NCBI GenBank assembly: GCA_030152405.1 | Contig: JASLJL010000494.1 | Location: forward strand, 1-9,683 | From: Gordonia sp. (in: high G+C Gram-positive bacteria) | GTDB lineage: Bacteria; Actinomycetota; Actinomycetes; Mycobacteriales; Mycobacteriaceae | Length of the DNA stretch: 9,683 nt | Reading direction: 5' to 3' | Shown here: positions 1-7,258 of the stretch, one piece after another | Position numbering within the stretch: position 1 is the stretch's first letter | How the letters are laid out: each line of letters starts with the position of its first letter | Notes under the pieces: generated by a model | What the model was told of the DNA's origin: nothing | What the model saw: the letters and a program-made list of their open reading frames with translations, nothing else | Databases searched by the model: none | Position numbers and translations under genes: made by a program

Positions 1-258
1 TGCGGCGGCCACAACCGCAGCGTCAACCGCAACCCCGGCGGCTGGGAGACGACCATCCTCACCACCGGTCCCTTCAAGGGGCGGGTCGGGTGGCGGCCCA
101 CCGGCTCGAACGAGCCGTGGCGAGTGAATCACTCGCTGCAGCCGGAGAAGCTGCTCCCCGCTCGTGCGACCGAGTCCGGGTCGGCCATCGAGAAGTGGCT
201 GGCGTGCCGCATCCCCGCCCCGCCACCAGGCGTCGACGTGGTGCGCTTCCCCGCCTGA
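1..258 (+). CDS. C-terminal part of a probable HNH endonuclease (DUF222/13E12-type), 5' end outside the window
   Basis: Frame 1 is open from the first base to a TGA at 256-258 and gives 85 residues. It starts with CGGHNRSVNRNPGGWETTIL, continues through GRVGWRPTGS and RVNHSLQPEKLL, and ends VVRFPA. The early C-x-x-H-N looks like the tail of an HNH/zinc motif. The Trp/Gly-rich stretch followed by a His- and Pro-rich end resembles the C-termini of the DUF222-HNH proteins that occur in many copies in actinobacteria and are presumed DNA nucleases. The catalytic core would lie to the left of the window, so function cannot be confirmed. The gene runs convergently to embB, and its stop codon lies inside a perfect stem-loop. 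Family assignment rests on remembered similarity only. Confidence 0.55.
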   Translation, partial: CGGHNRSVNRNPGGWETTILTTGPFKGRVGWRPTGSNEPWRVNHSLQPEKLLPARATESGSAIEKWLACRIPAPPPGVDVVRFPA

Positions 259-274
259 ACCCGCTCAGGCGGGG
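249..274 (+). terminator. Perfect 10-bp stem-loop over the stop codon of the HNH-like gene
   Basis: CCCCGCCTGA (249-258) pairs perfectly with TCAGGCGGGG (265-274) around a 6-base loop. The stem contains the TGA stop of the upstream gene. No T-tract follows, so it would be a U-less terminator or an RNA 3'-end stabiliser of the kind common in high-GC actinobacteria. Being symmetrical, it could also act on transcripts arriving from embB. Confidence 0.55.
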
Positions 275-328
275 CCACCACCATGCCCACGCCCTCCCTC
301 AACCACCGAACTACCGAACCGCCCGACC

Positions 329-377
329 GGTGGTTGAGCCGGGCCCGGAGCGTTAGCGGAGGGGCCGTGTCGAAACC
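329..377 (+). repeat. Intergenic repeat, copy 1
   Basis: This copy runs from GGTGGTTGAGCC to GTGTCGAAACC. It has an internal 5-bp stem, GGCCC (342-346) with GGGCC (362-366). With the inverted copy at 399-447 it can also fold into a long imperfect hairpin around a 21-base loop. The start and end motifs are shared by all four copies in the window. Confidence 0.8.
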
Positions 378-398
378 ACTCCCCAGCGAACGTCACCA

Positions 399-447
399 GG
401 TTTCGACACGACACCTCGCCTAGCGGCTCGGGGTCGGCCCAACCACC
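399..447 (-). repeat. Intergenic repeat, copy 2 (inverted)
   Basis: Read on the minus strand, this copy starts GGTGGTTGGGCC and ends GTGTCGAAACC, the same borders as copy 1. The middle has diverged. The internal stem is retained as GACCCC (435-430) against GGTGTC (415-410), with five of six pairs formed. Confidence 0.75.
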
Positions 448-468
448 GAACTACCGAACCGCCCCACC

Positions 469-516
469 GGTGGTTGAGCCGGGTCCGAAGCTCGAGCGGA
501 GGGACCGTGCCGAACC
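469..516 (+). repeat. Intergenic repeat, copy 3
   Basis: This copy starts GGTGGTTGAGCC and ends GTGCCGAACC, one base shorter than copy 1. Its internal stem is GGTCC (482-486) with GGACC (502-506). Relative to copy 1 a C-G pair has become T-A, so both sides changed together. It ends 20 bases before the complement of the embB stop codon. Confidence 0.8.
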
Positions 517-533
517 ACACCCGCAGGGGGTGT
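517..533 (-). terminator. Short hairpin directly downstream of embB
   Basis: On the minus strand, ACACCC and GGGTGT pair over 6 bp around a 5-base loop, three bases after the embB stop. On the plus strand these are 517-522 and 528-533. There is no T-tract. The position suits a weak terminator or a 3'-end structure for the embA-embB transcript, perhaps together with the adjacent repeat array. Confidence 0.4.
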
Positions 534-536
534 CGG

Positions 537-3500
537 TCAGTAGCCCTTCGACCGCATCGGGGCGGGGTTGCTCAGGCCGCTCACCGTCTGGGTGCCGGTG
601 ATGATCTCGGCGGGGTCGGCGTCCACCAGCGGAGTGAAGCGTTCGAGGCCGCCCCAGTCTCGGGCCCAGTTGTTGCGCATGTACGTGGGCACCAGCGTGT
701 ACGACAGCAGTGCCTCGGTGATGCCGAGCGGTCCGCCGTTGACGCCGTCCTGCCACGTCTGCGTGTTCTTCCGGGTGGCCTCCGCGTCGGGCATGATGCG
801 CCAGTCCGGAAGCTCCAGGATTCCGTTGCGCACCGCCATCGGCCGCTGACACGGGAACACCAGACCGGGCATCCAGTCGATGAAGACGGGATCGGTGTGG
901 CCGACGACGTCGTCCAGCGTCTGAAGCGTCGGGACGCGCGGCGGCGTGACGGCCACCCACTCCGCGGTCGCGGCGCTGTCGTCGACGACGTGCAGTCGCA
1001 CCAGCGATGCACGCGGCGGAGCGTCCTTGAGCGGGAATCGCAGCGTCTTCCAGTTCGCCGACGTGGCGAACGCGTCCATCGGCACCGCGGGCGCACCGAC
1101 CGGAATGACCCGGCCGTCGGCCTCGCGACGGGCGTACTCGAGGACCACTGTGCGGCCCTCGGTGAGGACACCGTGGTCGTCGAAGCCTGCGATCGATCCG
1201 GCCGCGGCCACGCTCACCAGCGGACGGTCCTCGGGTGCCGCACCGGCTTCGAAGCCGATGTCGTACCAGCCGGTCGTCAGCTCACTGACCTGCTTCGATC
1301 CGTAACTGCCGAGGACGGGCGTGGTCGCCGGGTCGAGACCGTACGGAAGCTTCACCTGTGCGGCGGCCGGCGGCGCCGGTGTCGCCTCCGATCCCGTCGG
1401 CGTCTCCGACTCGTCGACCTTCTCGCCACCCGCGGTCGGAGGCGCGACGGCGTCCTCCTCCTCGGTGTCGTCCTTCTTCTGGTCGAGCGGGTCGATGATG
1501 ACCGTCGACGGCACACCCTCCGCGGTGAATCCGGTGTTCTGTGCGCCGAGTGCGGCCTTCGCCGTCGGCGCGGGCTTGCCGCCGACAGCGGCCGGTCGCA
1601 GCACCGCGCCGTTCGGGTCGGCCTCGACCATGACGTCGTTGGCCAGACCACACTCGTCGCCGACCAACGCGCGAGCGTTCGACTTGGCCCACGACCAACT
1701 GTCGCGCTGCACCCATGCGCCCTTCACGAACGACCCGAGCATGAACACGACCACGAGTGCCGCGATCACCGGAATCGGCGAGAACGTGAAGCGCATGAGA
1801 CCGGACCGCTTGGCGCCTGTCCGGACCTCGTCGTCCACGTAGTCGTCGTGGAAGTGGAACCACAGCCCGATGCCGGCGACGACGAACGTCGCCGCCAACG
1901 TGAACCAGCTGAGCTTGACGCCTGCAATCGCGATCGGCTGATCCCACCACGGGATGCCGTACGAGCCGACGTACCACCACATGTTGCTGCCCGCAGTGGC
2001 CACCGCGGTCACCAGCAGGACTGCTGCGGCGAAGAACGTGCGATTGCGGCGCGACCGCAACAAAGCGGGCGACATCATCGCGGTGACACCCGCGACGATC
2101 ACGGCGCCGATCGTCGCGTAGATGCCGAAGTGGTGCGTCCACTTGGTCGGAGTGAACGACATGAAGAACATCGTGCCGATCATGATGCCGATCAGGCGCC
2201 AGAACGGGGCCCTGGCGACGCCCGCGGGGTGGCGGGACGACACGAGACGGAAGATCGCGACGACCAACGCCAGGATCATCAGCAGGATGCCGAAACGACG
2301 TGGGAACGTGCCGTCGCCGGTGTTCAGCACCAGCCAGTAGTAGCGCTGAGGCTCCTGCCACCACTGTTCGGTGGGCCCGACGTCGGTCGCGACCTTGTTG
2401 CCCTCCAGCAGTGGGCCGAGAGCCTGCGAGTAGAAGATCATGAACATCACGGCTGATCCGGCGGCGGCGATCGGAGCGATCATCGGCAGCAGACCGTCGC
2501 GCTTGCGCCGGGCGACGATGCCCTTGACTATCGGACGCAGCCCAGCGATGAGGGCTGCCGCGGCCATGAGCCCGCCGGGTGCGAGTGCCAGCGTGAACGC
2601 TGCGGCTATCGTCGCGAAGGCGTACGGCAGCAGACGTCGCGTGGCGATCGCGCGTTCCACGCAGACCCAGGTCAGCAGGGCGCCCACCGCCTCCGCGGGC
2701 TCCGGACGGATGCCGTTGTTGTACGGCATCCAGATCGCGAGGAACAGCATGGCGCCCGCCCAGGAGGCGGCCGACGAGTTGCGTACCGCGCGGCCGAGGC
2801 GCGGAATGGCCTCGCGGCTGATGATCCACCAGCCGAGCAGACCCAGGAGCAGCGACGGTAGACGCAGCCACGGGGTGGCGACGCTGACATGCGTCATCCA
2901 CGAGAGGACTTGGAAGTGCCAGCCGAACGGATCCTGCGGAACACCGAAGTATCGGAAGTAGTTGTCGGCGTACCCGGCTTCGCTGGTGATGCGGGCGACG
3001 GTGATGTTGTAGCCGTCGTCGGAGGTGTTGGAGCCGATCAGCCACCACAGGACGAGGACGGCGAACACTGCGACGTCCGGTCCGCGGATGGTGAACCATC
3101 CGGCGGGCAGGAAGCGCTTGTGGCCGCGGCCGTCGCGAGAGTCGAGGACCCCGAGGGCGATCAGCGACACCAGCGTCATCAGGATGCCGAAGACGATGCA
3201 CGCGAGCTTGAGCGGGGTCGGCGAGTTGATGAACCGGGTGTCGACGGTCGCGTGCAGGTTCAACCCGTCACGGGGCGCGCTCGACGGCAGGTCGGAGAAC
3301 ACTCCGGTGATCTGCGGGCGCATGTCCGGGTCGGGCGTGGTGAACGCGGTGGTGTCGCTCGCCGGAACACCGGAGATGTCCGCAGTGACGCCGTCGCCGC
3401 TGCCGGTGAGGGTGAAGGCGCAGCCGGGAGTCCGCTGCGCCGACGCGCGGTCCACACTCAGCAGGACGACGTCCCGGACCACCATGTCGATGGTGTCGGG

Positions 3501-3845
3501 GGTGGCGCGCACGAACAGTCCACGAGCAGTCGCCTTGCGACCCTTGGTGGGGATCGTCGACATCAGGACACCGCCGTCGCGCGGCAACGACGCGGCCAGC
3601 GAGCAGGGCACGGACGCGGTCATGTCGATCGGCACGAACGACACCAGGGGCGCGGTCACATTCGTGATCGCGTCGTTCTGCGGCCACTGCAACTCGGCGG
3701 TCTTCTGGTCGATCGGCAGGATCGGCGTGAGGCACGCCATGAGGAAGCCGAGGAGACCGGCGACGGCGGCGACGATCTTCGCGAGCCGGTACTTGTCGGG
3801 TGTGCGGACCGCGGCGTCGGTGAGGGTGGGATCCGGTTCGGTCAT
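537..3845 (-). CDS. embB: Arabinofuranosyltransferase EmbB
   Basis: A 1102-residue membrane GT-C enzyme that transfers arabinofuranose from decaprenyl-phosphoryl-arabinose to arabinogalactan, known to pair with EmbA and to be the main ethambutol target. Residues 22-44 form TM1, followed by an external domain to about 212 with the conserved WPQ (54-56). A multi-TM core spans about 213-708. Residues 725-1102 form the C-terminal carbohydrate-binding domain, with FPCQRP at 997-1002. The catalytic loop motif SDDGY is at 275-279, with D276 as the presumed catalytic Asp. A second conserved stretch, FTPTKWTHHFG, is at 564-574. I chose the ATG at 3845 because it overlaps the embA stop as ATGA and begins MTEPDPT; an upstream in-frame ATG at 3893 would lie inside embA. 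The linker around 785-829 is acidic and Pro-rich. Unusual residues are V283, Q304 and P383 (see findings). It is called EmbB from position and an ungapped motif offset to M. tuberculosis EmbB, though some residues are EmbC-like. Confidence 0.87.
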   Translation of the reverse strand: MTEPDPTLTDAAVRTPDKYRLAKIVAAVAGLLGFLMACLTPILPIDQKTAELQWPQNDAITNVTAPLVSFVPIDMTASVPCSLAASLPRDGGVLMSTIPTKGRKATARGLFVRATPDTIDMVVRDVVLLSVDRASAQRTPGCAFTLTGSGDGVTADISGVPASDTTAFTTPDPDMRPQITGVFSDLPSSAPRDGLNLHATVDTRFINSPTPLKLACIVFGILMTLVSLIALGVLDSRDGRGHKRFLPAGWFTIRGPDVAVFAVLVLWWLIGSNTSDDGYNITVARITSEAGYADNYFRYFGVPQDPFGWHFQVLSWMTHVSVATPWLRLPSLLLGLLGWWIISREAIPRLGRAVRNSSAASWAGAMLFLAIWMPYNNGIRPEPAEAVGALLTWVCVERAIATRRLLPYAFATIAAAFTLALAPGGLMAAAALIAGLRPIVKGIVARRKRDGLLPMIAPIAAAGSAVMFMIFYSQALGPLLEGNKVATDVGPTEQWWQEPQRYYWLVLNTGDGTFPRRFGILLMILALVVAIFRLVSSRHPAGVARAPFWRLIGIMIGTMFFMSFTPTKWTHHFGIYATIGAVIVAGVTAMMSPALLRSRRNRTFFAAAVLLVTAVATAGSNMWWYVGSYGIPWWDQPIAIAGVKLSWFTLAATFVVAGIGLWFHFHDDYVDDEVRTGAKRSGLMRFTFSPIPVIAALVVVFMLGSFVKGAWVQRDSWSWAKSNARALVGDECGLANDVMVEADPNGAVLRPAAVGGKPAPTAKAALGAQNTGFTAEGVPSTVIIDPLDQKKDDTEEEDAVAPPTAGGEKVDESETPTGSEATPAPPAAAQVKLPYGLDPATTPVLGSYGSKQVSELTTGWYDIGFEAGAAPEDRPLVSVAAAGSIAGFDDHGVLTEGRTVVLEYARREADGRVIPVGAPAVPMDAFATSANWKTLRFPLKDAPPRASLVRLHVVDDSAATAEWVAVTPPRVPTLQTLDDVVGHTDPVFIDWMPGLVFPCQRPMAVRNGILELPDWRIMPDAEATRKNTQTWQDGVNGGPLGITEALLSYTLVPTYMRNNWARDWGGLERFTPLVDADPAEIITGTQTVSGLSNPAPMRSKGY

Positions 3846-6800
3846 GACTGAGGCTGCTCCAGGCGGATGGTTCCAGTGCGGTTCCAGCCCCACCGGGTGA
3901 CCGGTGCGGTGTCGACACGCGCGACGGCGGCGTCAGGGGTGAGCGGGGTCAGCTTCTCGAGCGAGCCCCAGTCCTGATGCCAGTCGTCCTTCAGATAGGT
4001 GGGGATGGTCGCCTGCGTGGTGGTCGACTCGACGACGGCCAGCGGGCCACCGGCCTTGGCGGCCATCCACGTCCGCGACTGCGAGTTCGCGGTCACGAAA
4101 TCGGGCTTGATCCGCCACTGCGGCACCTCGCTGACACCGTGAGTGACGGCCATCGGTCGCTGGCATGGGAACTGCGCGGCCGCGGAGAAGTCGATGAGCG
4201 TCGGATCGTCCGATCCGACCATCTCCTGCAGTGTGACGAGCTTCGGCGCGCGCGGAGGGGTGATCCCGATGAACTGCCAGACGCCGAGGTTCGTGTCGGC
4301 GAGATGCAGCCTCATCACGGTGGCCTCGCGCGGTACCGAGGTCATCGGGACGCGCAGGTTCCGCCACGGCCGATTCGGCATCACCGGACCCGGATCGATC
4401 GGTGTCACATCCGCGCCGACCTGCACGAACTCGCCGTCGGCTCCGGTCTTGCCGAACTGGGCGAAGACCACCTGGCCGGGCGTGCGGTGGTCGTCGGCGT
4501 CCAACGTGGTGACTGCGCCCGCGGTCGAGAACACGATGATCGGCGACGCGTCGCGCGCGGGGAGTCGGTACCACCCGGTGGTCAGGTACGCGTTCGCCTG
4601 GTAGCCGAAGCTGCCGAGCACCGGTGTCGTCTTCGGGTCCAGGCCGAACGGCAGTGCTGCGGTGGATCCGTTGACGGTGGTCGGGCCAACCCCGCCGTCG
4701 GTGCCCGCACCGAGCCCGCCGACGATGGCGAACGGCTTCGATGTGGAGCCGCCGACGTGCATCTGCCCGGCGCGTGCACTCGACGGGTCGGGCGTCAGGT
4801 CGCCGGGGATCCCGTCCGGGGTGAATCCGACGGGCTTGTCGCCGGTCAGCGCTTTGGTCGCGGACACTCCGCCTGCGGGGACGAGCGTCCCGTCGTTGGC
4901 GTCCGGCTCGGCGAGGACCTTGTCGGCCATCGCGCAGGTGCCGCCCGACAACGACTCGATGTTGTTGCTGAACACGGTCATCGCCGGGTCGCGGGTGACA
5001 ACGGCCTTGCCGAACGCGGCGAGGGTGGCGACCACCATCAGGGTCGCGATCAGTGCCAGCGGCGTCGACGCGAGCGCGAGGCGACGTTTGTCGGCGGGTG
5101 AGTCGGGCTCTCCGGCGTCGTGGTGGGCGAGTCCGCGGTTCTGCACGTAGTCGACGCGCAGGTGCAGCCACAGTGCGACCGCGACCGCGACCATCGCGAG
5201 GAACAGCAGGACGGACGACGCCTGGATGTCGCGGAAGGCCGGCGGCATGTCGAACCAGACGATGCCGTAGCGGTACGCGTACGGCCAGGCGTTCTTGCCG
5301 GCAGCGGCGGCGGCCAGCGCGAACAGGAGTCCGACGGTCAGCACCGCGAGGTTGCGCGACGACCGTGCACCGGCCTGAGCGATCGCGCCGCACGCGATCG
5401 CCGACAACGCGGCGGCGAAGCCCGCGAAGACTCCGAAGTGGATCGTCCACTTCACCGGGGTCAGGAAGAGCAGCAGCAGGCTGACGCCGAACGAGCCGAC
5501 CAGACGCCACGCAGGGCTGTACCGGACGCCGTCGATCGTCCGGCGGCGCAGCAGCACGATCGCGGTGATGATCGCCGCGACGAACATCAGGAGGACGGCG
5601 ATGCGACGCGCGAGCGCACCGTCGGGGTTGGTGACGGTGAGGAAGAAGTAGCGGAGGAACTCCTGATGCCAGGGCACGATCGGGCCGGTCTGGTACTTGA
5701 CCTTGACCGCTTCGAGAACCGTCATCAGAGTCTGGTCGCGGAACACGACGACGGCGACCACGGCGCCCGCGGCGGCGATCGGCGCCAACAGCGGGAGCAG
5801 GCCGTCGGTGCGGCGACGTTCGGTGAGGACGTGCAGGACCGGTCGGGCCGCGACGAGCAGGACGGCGACGCCGATCACGCCCTGGGGAGCCAGCGCGAGA
5901 GTGAACGCCGCGGTGGTCGCGGCGAGCGCGGCCGGAAGGAGCTGACGGCGGGTGATCGCGGCTTCGGCGGCCCACCAGGTGAGGAGCGAGCCGAGGACGA
6001 TGATGCCCTCGGTGCGCAGTCCGGAACAGAACGGCAGCCAGAACGCGAGCAGCACCGACGCCGCCGTCGCGACGGCCCACCTGTTGCTCGCAAGCTTGTC
6101 GCCCAGGCGCGGCAGCACCACGCGCGACAGGACGAACCAGGTCGCCAGGCCCGCGACGAGCTGGGGGAGATGCATCCACACGATGCCCGTCGACACGTGC
6201 GACCACAGGGCGAGGAAGCTGTAGTACCAGTCGAACGGAGCCTCGGCGACGCCGTAGAAGCGGTAGTAGTTGGACATGTAGCCCGACGCGTCGGCCGCTC
6301 GCCCCATCGTCAGGATGTATCCGTCGTCCGGCGCTGCGGCTCCGAGGAACGTCCAGAGGACCATCACGCCGGTGACCAGCACGTCCGAGATCCGTGGCCG
6401 CAGCAGGCCGAGCCGCCGTCGACGTTCTGCCCGCGCGTCACCGATCGTCGAGAGCCGGTCGAGGCACCACAGCGCGAACAGTGCGACGACAGTGGCGAGC
6501 ACGGCGATCACCATCGCGATCACCTTGAGCGCCGACGGGCTGCTCTCGTAGCGGTTGTCGACGTCGATCCGGGCGCGCAGCCCGTCTGCGGCGAGCTGCT
6601 TCACCTGCGGGGTGGTGAGCGTCGTGTAGAAGCCGTCGATCTGCGGACGCTTGGCGGCGTCGAGGATCTTGGCCGGGCCGAGCCCCTGGAACTGGGCGCC
6701 GGTCTGTGCGGCGGAGGAGAACACGTGCAGTGACGTGCACTTTCCGGCCGCGATGTCGGCGCGCGACGCGGTGCCCGCGATGTTGGCTCGCATCATGACG

Positions 6801-7180
6801 GTGACCGCGGTGTCGGACGCGGTGATCGTCAGCATCTTCTGTGAGGCGCCCGGAGCTTTCGCCGGCATCGTCGAGAGGACGGTCGAGCTGCCCGCGGGCA
6901 GTGCCGCCAACGCGGCGCACGGAATCGTGACGTCGACGGACTGCGCGGTCTGGGCGATCAGGGGCGCGACGACGGAGGGGTCGCCGGCGTCGAGCGACTG
7001 CCCCTGCGGCCAGCTCACCGACGCCGAGGTGACGGAGACCGGCAGCAGGGGAGTGAGGACTGCGGCGACGACGGCCACCAGTCCGGCGACCACGGCGAGG
7101 AGTTTCGCCGTCTTCGCAGGGAGCGGACTCGACGCGCGGTCGGCCGAGGGTTCGTCAGGACTGGCTGTCGACACGGGCAC
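3842..7180 (-). CDS. embA: Arabinofuranosyltransferase EmbA
   Basis: A 1112-residue paralogue of EmbB and its expected partner in arabinogalactan synthesis at the membrane. TM1 is at about 27-48, followed by an external domain with WPQG (57-60). TM2 is at about 219-240. The GT-C loop PDDGYILT is at 284-291, with D285 as the presumed catalytic Asp. The TM core reaches about 725. The C-terminal carbohydrate-binding domain contains FPCQRP (1005-1010) and ends near GWNRTGTIR, which resembles the GWGRPGPIR end of mycobacterial EmbA rather than the SGLWSPAP end of EmbB/EmbC. A Gly-rich linker lies around 809-838. The start is taken as the GTG at 7180, eight bases after a TAATCT -10 box, which implies a leaderless mRNA. 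A GTG at 7174 is nearly as good. A TTG at 7219 would place the promoter inside the gene and is less likely. The stop overlaps the embB start by 4 bases. Confidence 0.86.
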   Translation of the reverse strand: MPVSTASPDEPSADRASSPLPAKTAKLLAVVAGLVAVVAAVLTPLLPVSVTSASVSWPQGQSLDAGDPSVVAPLIAQTAQSVDVTIPCAALAALPAGSSTVLSTMPAKAPGASQKMLTITASDTAVTVMMRANIAGTASRADIAAGKCTSLHVFSSAAQTGAQFQGLGPAKILDAAKRPQIDGFYTTLTTPQVKQLAADGLRARIDVDNRYESSPSALKVIAMVIAVLATVVALFALWCLDRLSTIGDARAERRRRLGLLRPRISDVLVTGVMVLWTFLGAAAPDDGYILTMGRAADASGYMSNYYRFYGVAEAPFDWYYSFLALWSHVSTGIVWMHLPQLVAGLATWFVLSRVVLPRLGDKLASNRWAVATAASVLLAFWLPFCSGLRTEGIIVLGSLLTWWAAEAAITRRQLLPAALAATTAAFTLALAPQGVIGVAVLLVAARPVLHVLTERRRTDGLLPLLAPIAAAGAVVAVVVFRDQTLMTVLEAVKVKYQTGPIVPWHQEFLRYFFLTVTNPDGALARRIAVLLMFVAAIITAIVLLRRRTIDGVRYSPAWRLVGSFGVSLLLLFLTPVKWTIHFGVFAGFAAALSAIACGAIAQAGARSSRNLAVLTVGLLFALAAAAAGKNAWPYAYRYGIVWFDMPPAFRDIQASSVLLFLAMVAVAVALWLHLRVDYVQNRGLAHHDAGEPDSPADKRRLALASTPLALIATLMVVATLAAFGKAVVTRDPAMTVFSNNIESLSGGTCAMADKVLAEPDANDGTLVPAGGVSATKALTGDKPVGFTPDGIPGDLTPDPSSARAGQMHVGGSTSKPFAIVGGLGAGTDGGVGPTTVNGSTAALPFGLDPKTTPVLGSFGYQANAYLTTGWYRLPARDASPIIVFSTAGAVTTLDADDHRTPGQVVFAQFGKTGADGEFVQVGADVTPIDPGPVMPNRPWRNLRVPMTSVPREATVMRLHLADTNLGVWQFIGITPPRAPKLVTLQEMVGSDDPTLIDFSAAAQFPCQRPMAVTHGVSEVPQWRIKPDFVTANSQSRTWMAAKAGGPLAVVESTTTQATIPTYLKDDWHQDWGSLEKLTPLTPDAAVARVDTAPVTRWGWNRTGTIRLEQPQS

Positions 7181-7188
7181 GACTGTTG

Positions 7189-7219
7189 AGATTAGTCGAC
7201 TGGCGGCCGAACCGGCCAA
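7189..7219 (-). promoter_or_regulatory. Putative leaderless promoter of embA-embB
   Basis: On the minus strand a TAATCT -10 hexamer (7194-7189) lies eight bases before the GTG at 7180. A TTGGCC -35-like hexamer (7219-7214) is 19 bases further upstream. No Shine-Dalgarno sequence precedes the GTG. A TANNNT box this close to the start codon is the usual arrangement for leaderless genes in actinobacteria. A small hairpin, GGCCG-AAC-CGGCC (7205-7217), overlaps the -35 area and might also mark the end of the SDR transcript. Confidence 0.5.
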
Positions 7220-7258
7220 ACGAGACGAGGCGGTGCCGGTCGCGTCGACGGTATCGGG

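Larger units (their letters stand above)
298..516. repeat. BIME-like array of alternately inverted 49-bp repeats with 21-bp spacers
   Basis: Three copies of a 48-49-bp repeat sit at 329-377 (+), 399-447 (-) and 469-516 (+). The ten bases at 298-307 equal the end of a fourth, inverted copy that is otherwise lost. The gaps 308-328, 378-398 and 448-468 are all exactly 21 bp. The first and third gaps are identical except for one base (325 G, 465 C); the middle one differs. So 301-377 and 441-516 form a direct repeat with a 140-bp period built from two inverted 70-bp half-units. There is no transposase and no ORF that looks like a gene. The array fills most of the 278-bp convergent gap. Confidence 0.8.

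Noticed and set aside
90..356. 88-codon open frame at the left edge
   Set aside because: It overlaps the frame-1 HNH-like gene end in another frame and runs into the repeat array; frame 1 has the protein-like sequence.
298..516. CRISPR array
   Set aside because: The repeats alternate in orientation, two of the spacers are nearly identical, there are only three full copies and no cas genes.
474..2456. Long plus-strand open frame (660 codons) opposite embB, and similar ones opposite embA (for example 5120-6733)
   Set aside because: Their Arg/His/Asp-rich translations have no domain character and are typical high-GC antisense shadows of the emb genes.
3843..3893. embB start at the ATG at 3893
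   Set aside because: It would overlap the embA end by 52 bases; the ATGA overlap at 3842-3845 is the usual coupled arrangement and gives a more family-like N-terminus.
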